In this document: in pieces, positions 1 through 5,478 of the stretch
Numbering within the stretch: the first letter of the stretch is position 1
Layout of the letters: each line of letters begins with the position of its first letter
NCBI GenBank assembly: GCA_946544695.1
Contig: CAMNMO010000140.1
Location: 1-7,251, forward strand
Source: an uncultured Ruminococcus sp.
Lineage (GTDB): Bacteria; Bacillota; Clostridia; Oscillospirales; Ruminococcaceae
Reading direction: 5' to 3'
DNA: 7,251 bases
Translations under genes and position numbers: made by a program
The notes under the pieces: generated by a model
What the model saw: only the letters and a program-made list of their open reading frames with translations
Told to the model about the DNA's origin: nothing
Databases searched by the model: none

Positions 1-1387
1 GTTCCTTCTCCTGTCTCAGCAGCTTTGCGTTGTACTCAAAGTCACCGATGATATCGGGTATAGCCACATCTATCATGTAGTTGTTATACTCATCGGGGGA
101 AGGTCCTGTGATCTGTCTTATCTGACGGTAGTAGCTGTTGATATCGAAAACAACGTCATCCAGCTCGCCCATGATCTCACCGATCTCACCGGGTACTGCT
201 TCAAGGGTCAGGGTATTGGTGCCTGCCTCGAAGAAGAAGTACATGGGGTTGCCCGCCTTGTTTGAGGGTGAAACGACGCTCCAGTCGGTGTCGTAGTAGA
301 ACTTGACCTGCTCCGACTCCTTATTGGGGACCTCGCCGTTTATGTACAGCCTTCTGTTGGAGTACATACCTCTCATCTGGTCCTGTCTGCCGAATATGCC
401 TATCTTATAGTAGCCTGCCTCGGGAACGCTGAATTCCCAGGTAACAGACTGTGTGGACTGGTTCCAGTTATTGCCGCCGCCGATAGTATTGTATCTGGTC
501 TTGGTAGGGCTGTAACCCTTCTCACTGGAAGTCATGTACGAGGTCTTATCCGATGTGGGATAGAGAGTTCTCGATGACTTGTAGTTCGCAGTCTCACCCT
601 CCAGTATGATCTTCTGGTTCTTCAGCTGAGAAAGCTCGGTAGCCGAAGGTGCGTCATACTCCTTGGGTTCCTTATAATTATATACCTTGATATCGCCCAG
701 CACGAACTGTGCCTTATCCGAATCGATGGTCAGTACATGCTTGCCTGCTGTCATATAGAACTGCAGCGGCTCGTTATACAGACCGTCAACGTCGGCAAGG
801 GGCTTATCCATCTGCCATGTAGGGAACTCGACCTGACCGGGTCTCATATCATTTCCCTTGGCGTCCTCTCCTATATCGCCGTCATTCACCCATACCTTAT
901 CGAGCGTTATACGCTGTGCGGTACCATAGGGGCTCTCACCGTCTATCAGCAGCGAGAACTCGATGTCGTTGGTAGTTCCTGGCAATGCGTAGTAGGACAT
1001 TTTCAGGTTATACCTGCCGTCCTGCGGGATATCCACCTCATAAGAGACAGAACCCTGCTGGTTTGCCCAGTACAGCACATCGTCTACTCCCTCGAAGCTC
1101 GTGTCGCTCCCCAGCGAAAGGCCATCTCCGATCGAGTCAGGCAGGTAATCCGAGCCCTTTATGACTATCTCGTCGATATCGGGTCTCGCCGTATCCTCAT
1201 ACTTCTCCAGATACTTACTGTACGAAGTCTGACGGATACTGTCAGTGCCTGTTATGGCTTCCGAGCTTTCATCCTGGGTGCCTAGAGAGTCGCCTGCATC
1301 TGCAAAAGCCGTCGGAACAAAGCAGCTAACGCTCAGACTGAGCGCAACAGCAGAGCAAACAACACGCCTAAACATTGTGTTTTTCAC
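1..1387 (-). CDS. Large secreted protein, N-terminal part: signal peptide plus two carbohydrate-binding-like modules, probable large extracellular solute-binding protein (cut by the left edge)
   Basis: The frame is open from 1387 to the window edge (462 codons), and the C-terminal part is missing. I chose the GTG at 1387-1385 because AAAGGGTGG lies 8 nt upstream; the in-frame ATG at 1375 is 24 nt from the AGAAAGG core. Residues 1-29 form a signal peptide (basic start, hydrophobic core, AFA|DA cleavage site); Cys22 is not in a canonical lipobox. Residues about 55-240 and 258-420 look like two beta-sandwich modules, each with a 'V.W.F.VP..G.Y.I' strand pattern (SVSYEVDIPQDGRYNLKM; SVTWEFSVPEAGYYKIGI). 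Residues 425-462 (ITGPSPDEYNNY, then a helical stretch) resemble the linker before the solute-binding domain of the roughly 950-residue SBPs I recall from Paenibacillus and Clostridia. That assignment is from memory and the binding domain itself is not visible. It lies 135 nt behind the second ATPase with no clear terminator between, so it probably belongs to that operon. Confidence 0.72.
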   Translation of the reverse strand, partial: MKNTMFRRVVCSAVALSLSVSCFVPTAFADAGDSLGTQDESSEAITGTDSIRQTSYSKYLEKYEDTARPDIDEIVIKGSDYLPDSIGDGLSLGSDTSFEGVDDVLYWANQQGSVSYEVDIPQDGRYNLKMSYYALPGTTNDIEFSLLIDGESPYGTAQRITLDKVWVNDGDIGEDAKGNDMRPGQVEFPTWQMDKPLADVDGLYNEPLQFYMTAGKHVLTIDSDKAQFVLGDIKVYNYKEPKEYDAPSATELSQLKNQKIILEGETANYKSSRTLYPTSDKTSYMTSSEKGYSPTKTRYNTIGGGNNWNQSTQSVTWEFSVPEAGYYKIGIFGRQDQMRGMYSNRRLYINGEVPNKESEQVKFYYDTDWSVVSPSNKAGNPMYFFFEAGTNTLTLEAVPGEIGEIMGELDDVVFDINSYYRQIRQITGPSPDEYNNYMIDVAIPDIIGDFEYNAKLLRQEKE

Positions 1388-1395
1388 TATTGAAT

Positions 1396-1406
1396 CCACC
1401 CTTTCT
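1396..1406 (-). promoter_or_regulatory. Ribosome binding site deciding the GTG start of the secreted protein gene
   Basis: On the minus strand AGAAAGGGTGG ends 8 nt before GTG 1387-1385. The AGAAAGG core matches the GAAAGGA sites of the other genes here. This supports GTG over the ATG four codons later. Confidence 0.6.
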
Positions 1407-1522
1407 AAATAAAATGCTGTGTAAAAGCCTGAGATCCTCACTGCTTTACCGACCGCTCGTGTGTCACTAAATAGTATCGAGGTCCCATTTATCTTCAGCC
1501 CGCAGGCTTAGGATCTTATTTA

Positions 1523-2461
1523 TCAGTCCTCCGAGGGGAACAGGATTATGCCGCCCCGCTCTTCGTCAAGCTCCACCCTGACCTTGCCGCCGCCCTTTAT
1601 GCCGAGCGACTGCATATAGTCCTTAGGAAGCTGCAGCCTGCCCGATCTGTCGAGCACAGCCAGCTCCTCATGCGAAGCTGTTTCCGCCGAGATGACCTCA
1701 CCCATCTCGCCCAGTTCCTCAGCATAGGACTTTTTCCTGATTATCTCCGAGCTTGTCCGCCCGTCCCTTATGGCGACCACTCTGTCGATATGGTCGGCAA
1801 GCTTCAGGTCGTGGGTGACTATCACCACAGTCACGCCCTCACTCTTATTGAGCTCTTTGAAGATATCCAGTATCATCGCTGAGGTCTTTGTATCCACCGA
1901 ACCCGTAGGTTCGTCAGCCAGCAGCAGCTTGGGGTCATTCGCCATCGCAATGGCTATCGCCACCCTTTGCTGTTCACCGCCCGACATCTGGTCGAGCCTG
2001 CTGTTCTTTCGTTTTTCAAGCCCCACCTTGCGCAGCAGTTCAAGCGCTCTCGCACGCCTGCCCTTTCTCCCTTTGAGCAGCATCGGCAGCTCCACGTTCT
2101 GCACCGCCGTCAGGTAAGGCACCAGATTTCTTGCATTGTTCTGCCACACGAAGCCCACGGTATCCCGCTTGTACTCCATGTAGTCCTTATCGGTGAATTT
2201 CAGCAGGTTCTTGCCGTCTATCACCAGGCTTCCCGCCGAGGGTCTGTCAAGTCCGCCCAGCATGTTCAGCAGCGTTGATTTGCCGCTGCCCGAGTTGCCC
2301 ACGATCGCCATCAGCTCTCCCTTTTTCACATCAAGGTCGAGCCCTTGCAGCGCCACCGCTTCAACATCAGAAGTTTTATATATCTTCACCAGGTTTTCAC
2401 ACCTGATCATGTATTCATCATCGGCGGGCTTTACAATAGTATCATTAACGGCATCAGCCAA
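1523..2461 (-). CDS. MacB/LolD-type ABC transporter ATPase with a C-terminal AbrB-like domain
   Basis: This 312-residue protein would hydrolyse ATP at the inner face of the membrane for a partner permease. The nucleotide-binding domain spans about 18-240: Walker A GNSGSGKST 55-63, Q-loop Gln107, signature MSGGEQQR 159-166, Walker B LLLADEP 179-185 with catalytic Glu184, D-loop SVD 188-190, switch His217. All catalytic positions are present. A normal LolD/MacB ATPase ends near residue 235; this one adds about 70 residues. Residues 267-309 (DRSGRLQLPKDYMQSLGI, then alternating hydrophobic strands and IILFP) fit the AbrB/SpoVT/MazE swapped-hairpin pattern. The start is TTG at 2461, overlapping the end of the preceding ATPase gene by 8 nt, with GGAGG 12 nt upstream inside that gene, which suggests translational coupling. 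ATG 2410 (Met18) would also give a complete ATPase but has no good ribosome binding site. The partner is probably the 225-residue ATPase, as a heterodimer (inference). Confidence 0.9.
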   Translation of the reverse strand: MADAVNDTIVKPADDEYMIRCENLVKIYKTSDVEAVALQGLDLDVKKGELMAIVGNSGSGKSTLLNMLGGLDRPSAGSLVIDGKNLLKFTDKDYMEYKRDTVGFVWQNNARNLVPYLTAVQNVELPMLLKGRKGRRARALELLRKVGLEKRKNSRLDQMSGGEQQRVAIAIAMANDPKLLLADEPTGSVDTKTSAMILDIFKELNKSEGVTVVIVTHDLKLADHIDRVVAIRDGRTSSEIIRKKSYAEELGEMGEVISAETASHEELAVLDRSGRLQLPKDYMQSLGIKGGGKVRVELDEERGGIILFPSED

Positions 2462-3131
2462 CTATCTCACCGTCCTCCAATGTATACACCCTGTCCGCAA
2501 CGTCCATCATGCTGGGGTCATGGGTGGTCATTATTATGGTCATATTCTGCTTTGCCACCAGCTCTTTGAAAAGCTTGACTATGTGCAGCGCAGTGTTCGT
2601 ATCGAGCTCAGCCGTGGGTTCGTCCGCAAATATCAGTCTGGGCTCGTGTGCTATCGCCCTTGCGATCGCCACACGCTGCTGTTCACCGCCCGACATCTCG
2701 CTGGGTCTGTGGGACATTCGCTTATCCAGCCCCACCGCCGCAAGGCATTCCCTTGTGCGGTCATCACGCTTGTCGTAAGGATACTTAGCCAGTCTCAGCC
2801 CGAAGCTGACATTCTCAAAGGCGGTCATTCCAGACATCAGCGCCACCGACTGAAAAACGAAAGCCATGTCGTGGCGGCGCAGGTTATCCCTTGCGCCCTC
2901 TGAGAGTCTGGTTATATCCTTGCCGTCGAACATCACCTTGCCTTTTGTGGGTCTGTCCAGTGCGCCCAGTATATTTATCAGAGTGGTCTTGCCGCTGCCC
3001 GAACGTCCTCTCAGGACAGTCAGCTTGCCTTTCTCTATCTCGATATTCACGTTTTTCAAGGCAGAAACTATGCTGCCGTCACCGATCTTGAAATCACGGT
3101 AAAGCCCTTCCGTTTTTAGTATAACGTCCAT
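2454..3131 (-). CDS. MacB/LolD-type ABC transporter ATPase, first gene of the operon
   Basis: This is a 225-residue cytoplasmic ABC ATPase of standard LolD/MacB length, with no extra domain. Motifs are Walker A GRSGSGKTT 42-50, Q-loop Gln94, signature MSGGEQQR 146-153, Walker B RLIFADEP 165-172 with catalytic Glu171, D-loop ELD 175-177 and switch His204, so both half-sites should be active. The start is ATG 3131: AGGAGGAGGAG sits 6 nt upstream. The frame stays open to a TTG at 3179, but that extension would translate the ribosome binding site itself (its EEE run) and is rejected. The stop overlaps the next ATPase gene. LolD/MacB ATPases usually serve FtsX-like permeases in export, in extraction of lipids or peptides, or in mechanotransmission. 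The presence of two non-identical ATPases points to a heterodimeric motor, and the substrate cannot be read from the ATPases. Confidence 0.92.
   Translation of the reverse strand: MDVILKTEGLYRDFKIGDGSIVSALKNVNIEIEKGKLTVLRGRSGSGKTTLINILGALDRPTKGKVMFDGKDITRLSEGARDNLRRHDMAFVFQSVALMSGMTAFENVSFGLRLAKYPYDKRDDRTRECLAAVGLDKRMSHRPSEMSGGEQQRVAIARAIAHEPRLIFADEPTAELDTNTALHIVKLFKELVAKQNMTIIMTTHDPSMMDVADRVYTLEDGEIVG
2474..2478 (-). promoter_or_regulatory. Ribosome binding site for the second ATPase gene, inside the first
   Basis: GGAGG on the minus strand lies within the last codons of the upstream ATPase gene, 12 nt before the TTG at 2461. The spacing is long but it is the best site available. The arrangement implies that translation of the two ATPases is coupled. 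Confidence 0.45.
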
Positions 3132-3137
3132 GGGGAT

Positions 3138-3148
3138 CTCCTCCTCCT
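3138..3148 (-). promoter_or_regulatory. Very strong ribosome binding site of the first ATPase gene
   Basis: AGGAGGAGGAG on the minus strand lies 6 nt before ATG 3131. The triple repeat offers several overlapping anti-Shine-Dalgarno matches and fixes the start codon. Confidence 0.9.
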
Positions 3149-3213
3149 GCGGCTCGTTCCGCTTAACGGATTTGTGCAATTTTCACATCTTGTGATATAT
3201 TAAATATTGCTCA

Positions 3214-3276
3214 TACAATATGATGTGCTTGCTGTACAATATGTTCAAAAAATCAATTTGTTTAAAGTACAATTTG
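3214..3276. repeat. Direct repeats TACAATATG / TACAATATG / TACAATTTG in the leader
   Basis: On the plus strand TACAATATG occurs at 3214-3222 and 3235-3243, and TACAATTTG at 3268-3276, with a partial copy (ATCAATTTG) at 3252-3260. The full copies start 21 and 33 bp apart, close to two and three helical turns, as expected for a regulator binding one face of DNA. They lie downstream of the promoter, so they would act as roadblock operators or at the RNA level. The AT-rich background makes chance copies possible. Confidence 0.4.
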
Positions 3277-3294
3277 CTAGATTTTTTATCAAAA

Positions 3295-3310
3295 ATACCC
3301 AAAAGGGCAT
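3295..3310 (-). promoter_or_regulatory. Small hairpin with short U-run near the start of the ABC transcript
   Basis: The minus strand reads ATGCCC, TTTT, GGGTAT, a 6-bp stem including one G-U pair, followed by TTTTGAT. It begins about 10 nt into the transcript. It is too weak to call a terminator; it may be a 5' stabilising hairpin or an attenuation element. Confidence 0.3.
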
Positions 3311-3325
3311 ACTGTGCTATCATTC

Positions 3326-3354
3326 ATTATAACAATTTACCGTCATTTTGTCAA
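3326..3354 (-). promoter_or_regulatory. Perfect-consensus sigma-A promoter of the ABC operon
   Basis: The minus strand has TTGACA (3354-3349), a 17-bp spacer and TATAAT (3331-3326), an exact match to the housekeeping consensus in both hexamers and in spacing. Transcription should start near 3319 and drive the two ATPases and probably the secreted protein. A core promoter this strong often implies that output is limited by a repressor or by the leader; candidate sites lie on both sides. Confidence 0.92.
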
Positions 3355-3360
3355 GCGAAC

Positions 3361-3680
3361 TAAAACGTTTACGTAACCTAATTTTTGGGCTTTCAAAGTG
3401 CTTTTGTCACTAGCAACAACTTTAAACAGTGTTTTTTGTGCATTGTGTAGATTTTATTTTGGCTTCTGAACGGGGTGTAACGTTTTCATCTCTTTAATTC
3501 ACAATTATTTTTCAAATTGTTTTGTGTAAAATCACAATAAATTTTCATAGGACATAATCCACAACGCAGCGACCGCAATATTTGTTGATAACTTATAACT
3601 CAACATAACAATATTCTCACATGAGACGTTTCGCCGCCGCAGCGCTGCGAATGCATTGGAACAACACCGCTTTCCCGCAC
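3361..3680. other. Gene-free, AT-rich intergenic stretch with inverted repeats
   Basis: About 320 bases between the gpmI terminator and the ABC promoter hold no convincing gene. A 60-residue minus-strand frame (3532-3714) starts inside the terminator hairpin, has no ribosome binding site and is not called. Visible structure: AACGTTT at 3364-3370 and 3479-3485; ACAATT/AATTGT arms at 3501-3520; TTGTG-N6-CACAA at 3522-3537; two DnaA-box-like sites at 3555-3563 and 3583-3591; a perfect 12-bp palindrome CGCAGCGCTGCG at 3638-3649. The last 60 bases next to the terminator are GC-rich, unlike the rest. I see no good promoter firing into the gap from either side. Confidence 0.6.
3522..3537. promoter_or_regulatory. 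TTGTG-N6-CACAA inverted repeat, possible operator
   Basis: TTGTG TAAAAT CACAA has perfect 5-bp arms. It resembles Rex or Crp/Fnr-type sites, but the central spacing is 6 where those families use 8 between the same arms. Another CACAA (3500-3504) lies just upstream, facing TTGTG. The site is about 170 bp upstream of the ABC promoter -35. Confidence 0.3.
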
Positions 3681-3716
3681 AAAAAAACAAATGCGCCCAC
3701 CGCAGTGAGCGCATTT
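3681..3716 (-). terminator. Bidirectional Rho-independent terminator after gpmI
   Basis: AAATGCGC pairs with GCGCATTT, followed by one C/A mismatch, CAC pairing with GTG, and a CGCA loop: a 12-position stem at 3689-3716. On the minus strand it is followed by TTTGTTTTTTTG. On the plus strand TTTTTATTTT follows, so it could stop transcription from both sides. It closes the glycolytic block about 90 nt after the gpmI stop. Confidence 0.88.
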
Positions 3717-3802
3717 TTATTTTGCATTATAAAATTTGAGTATCCTTTTGCACACAGGCTGAAAATGCGGCAGATCAAAAGATCATACGCCGGCCGCCTT
3801 TA

Positions 3803-5377
3803 TCAGATCATCGACTCTTCCCAGCAAGCAGGTGCTTCGATGCCCAGTATCTTCAGGACGGTAGGTGCAACGTTAGCCAGACCGTACTTGGTGCTGTCAG
3901 CGTCCTTGATAACATACTCGTCCTTGCTTACGATATAGAAAGGAACACGGTTGAGGGAGTGTGCTGTTCTTACAGTTATCTCGCCCTTCTTGTTCTTCTC
4001 CAGCATCTCGTCAGCGTTGCCGTGGTCGGCAGTTATAAGAACGGTGTAGCCGTACTCCTCAGCCACCTTCAGCAGTCTGGTCAGACCCAGGTCAACAGAC
4101 TCAACACCGATGATGGTAGCGTCCATAGAACCTGTATGGCCAACCATATCGCCGTTGGGGTAGTTGCATCTGATGAAATCGAACTTCTCGCTCTTTATAG
4201 CTTCGATCAGGTCATCGGTGATCTCAGCGGACTTCATCCAGGGTCTCTGGTCAAAGGAAACTCTGTCAGAAGGTATCTCCTTCCACTCCTCGGAAGCGAA
4301 CTTCTCGGATCTGTTGCCGTTCCAGAAATAGGTAACGTGGCCGTACTTCTGGGTCTCGGATACAGCGTAGGACTTCAGACCCGCCTTGTCCAGCACTTCG
4401 GACATGGTATCCTTGATCTCGGGAGGATTTACCAGATACTTGTTGGGGATATGCAGGTCGCCGTCATATTCCAGCATGCCTGCGTAGATAACGTCGGGCT
4501 TGACACCTCTGTCGAAGTAGCTGAACTCATCGCCGCCATCAAATGCCATAGAAAGCTCGATAGCTCTGTCGCCACGGAAGTTGAACAGTATAACGCTGTC
4601 GCCGTCAGTGATCCTGCCGACAGGCTCGCCGTTCTCAGCGATAACGAATGCAGGCAGATCCTGGTCGATGGCGCCTGTCTCGTTTCTCAGGGTCTCAACA
4701 GCTTCAAGTGCACTTGCGAACTGTCTGCCCTCGCCCTTTACGTGGGTCTCCCAGCCAAGCTTTACCATATCCCAGTCAGCCTGATATCTGTCCATTGTTA
4801 CCTTCATTCTTCCGCCGCCCGAAGCGATCCTTGCATCGAAGGAAGCATCGTTCAGCTCAGCCATGCACTTCTCCAGATCCTCGATATAGATAGGTGCGCT
4901 GGTAGCGGGAACGTCTCTGCCGTCCAGCAGTACATGTACCCTTACCTTAGCAGCGCCCTGCTCCTTAGCCTTAGCGATCATGGTCTTGAGGTGAGAGATG
5001 TTGGAGTGAACGTTGCCGTCAGACAGCAGACCGATGAAGTGCAGTGTGCTGCCCTTAGCCTTAACGTTGTCCAGCAGCTCGGTCCATGTTGCAGAACCGA
5101 ACATCTTGCCGCTCTCGATGGACTCGTTTACCAGCTTTGCGCCCTGAGAATAGATCTGACCGCAGCCCAGTGCGTTATGACCTACCTCAGAGTTGCCCAT
5201 GTCATCATCGGTAGGCAGACCTACTGCGCTGCCGTGAGCCTTCAGGGTGGTGTAGGGACAGACCTTTCTCAGTCTGTCCAGAGTGGGTGTGTTAGCCTCG
5301 GTAACAGCGTCACCCAGACCAGTAACGGAGATACCAACGCCGTCCATTACCACAAGTATTACTTTTTTGTTAGACAT
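3803..5377 (-). CDS. gpmI: 2,3-bisphosphoglycerate-independent phosphoglycerate mutase
   Basis: GpmI interconverts 3- and 2-phosphoglycerate in the cytosol through a phosphoserine intermediate, using two Mn2+ ions and no bisphosphoglycerate cofactor. The protein has 524 residues, close to the family's usual 510-515. Visible active-site elements: metal ligand Asp12 (VVMDGVGI), nucleophile Ser63 in GNSEVGHNALG, HSNISHL 124-130, LDGRDV 151-156, NFRGDRA 266-272 with Arg268 and Arg271, Lys344 in ETQKYGHVTYF, Asp410 and His414 in NGDMVGHTG, Asp451 and His452 in TADHGNADE, and His473. Nothing essential is missing. The start is ATG 5377, with AGAAAGGA 10 nt upstream; the frame extends 15 codons further with no site and no homology. 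It follows gpmA by 101 nt, and no clear promoter lies between, so co-transcription is likely. The family depends on Mn2+ and is pH-sensitive in Bacillus and Clostridium relatives. Confidence 0.97.
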   Translation of the reverse strand: MSNKKVILVVMDGVGISVTGLGDAVTEANTPTLDRLRKVCPYTTLKAHGSAVGLPTDDDMGNSEVGHNALGCGQIYSQGAKLVNESIESGKMFGSATWTELLDNVKAKGSTLHFIGLLSDGNVHSNISHLKTMIAKAKEQGAAKVRVHVLLDGRDVPATSAPIYIEDLEKCMAELNDASFDARIASGGGRMKVTMDRYQADWDMVKLGWETHVKGEGRQFASALEAVETLRNETGAIDQDLPAFVIAENGEPVGRITDGDSVILFNFRGDRAIELSMAFDGGDEFSYFDRGVKPDVIYAGMLEYDGDLHIPNKYLVNPPEIKDTMSEVLDKAGLKSYAVSETQKYGHVTYFWNGNRSEKFASEEWKEIPSDRVSFDQRPWMKSAEITDDLIEAIKSEKFDFIRCNYPNGDMVGHTGSMDATIIGVESVDLGLTRLLKVAEEYGYTVLITADHGNADEMLEKNKKGEITVRTAHSLNRVPFYIVSKDEYVIKDADSTKYGLANVAPTVLKILGIEAPACWEESMI

Positions 5378-5387
5378 ATTGATTACG

Positions 5388-5395
5388 TCCTTTCT
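5388..5395 (-). promoter_or_regulatory. Ribosome binding site of gpmI
   Basis: AGAAAGGA lies 10 nt before ATG 5377. It decides the start against the longer open frame, and it is nearly identical to the site before gpmA. Confidence 0.75.
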
Positions 5396-5422
5396 GTATA
5401 TATTGCCGTACACTGCCGTCAC

Positions 5423-5440
5423 CCCCCGCCGCAGCGGGGG
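5423..5440 (-). other. GC-rich hairpin between gpmA and gpmI, without U-tract
   Basis: CCCCCGC, loop CGCA, GCGGGGG (plus-strand reading) form a perfect 7-bp all-GC stem. On the minus strand GTGACGG follows, so it is not a Rho-independent terminator in the direction of transcription. It may block 3' exonucleases and stabilise the upstream gpmA message, or mark a processing site. Confidence 0.55.
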
Positions 5441-5453
5441 CTCCGACAGCTCA

Positions 5454-5473
5454 TCGGCTTTTTTTTCAGCCGA
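5454..5473 (-). other. Second hairpin directly after the gpmA stop, loop of A residues
   Basis: On the minus strand TCGGCT and AGCCGA form a 6-bp stem around an 8-nt loop (GAAAAAAA), starting 5 nt after the gpmA stop. There is no U-tract on the transcribed strand. On the plus strand a T8 run follows a weak CCGA/TCGG stem, but no plus-strand gene precedes it. Confidence 0.4.
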
Positions 5474-5478
5474 AACCG

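Larger units (their letters stand above)
3132..3319 (-). promoter_or_regulatory. Long 5' untranslated leader of the ABC operon
   Basis: About 188 nt separate the predicted transcription start (around 3319) from ATG 3131. The leader is AT-rich and holds no open frame worth calling. It contains a small hairpin at 3295-3310 (ATGCCC, loop TTTT, GGGTAT, then a short U-run), direct repeats at 3214-3276, a TCACA-TCT-TGTGA inverted repeat at 3183-3195 and a TCCG/CGGA hairpin just before the ribosome binding site. I recognise no known riboswitch or T-box in it. Confidence 0.6.

Noticed and set aside
737..1285. Plus-strand open frame of 182 codons
   Set aside because: It lies opposite the secreted protein gene, whose minus-strand frame shows clear domains and a signal peptide; the plus product has no family character.
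1493..1512. AGCC-TGCG-GGCT stem after the second ATPase gene as a terminator
   Set aside because: Only 4 bp and no U-tract on the transcribed strand; read-through into the secreted protein gene is more likely.
3132..3179. N-terminal extension of the first ATPase to a TTG at 3179
   Set aside because: The extension would translate the AGGAGGAGGAG ribosome binding site, which sits at ideal distance from ATG 3131; the family starts at that position.
3532..3714. 60-residue minus-strand frame in the intergenic gap
   Set aside because: It starts inside the gpmI terminator hairpin, lacks a ribosome binding site and has no domain-like composition.
3726..3754. TGTGCA-17-TATAAT promoter-like sequence on the minus strand just before the gpmI terminator
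   Set aside because: A transcript from it would begin at the terminator stem and have no gene to serve; the AT-rich 3' flank explains the match.
5378..5422. 15-codon N-terminal extension of gpmI
   Set aside because: No ribosome binding site precedes it and GpmI proteins begin right before the metal-binding VVMDG motif; ATG 5377 has AGAAAGGA upstream.
5441..5466. Plus-strand terminator (CCGA/TCGG stem followed by T8)
   Set aside because: The stem is only 4 bp and no plus-strand gene or promoter lies upstream of it.
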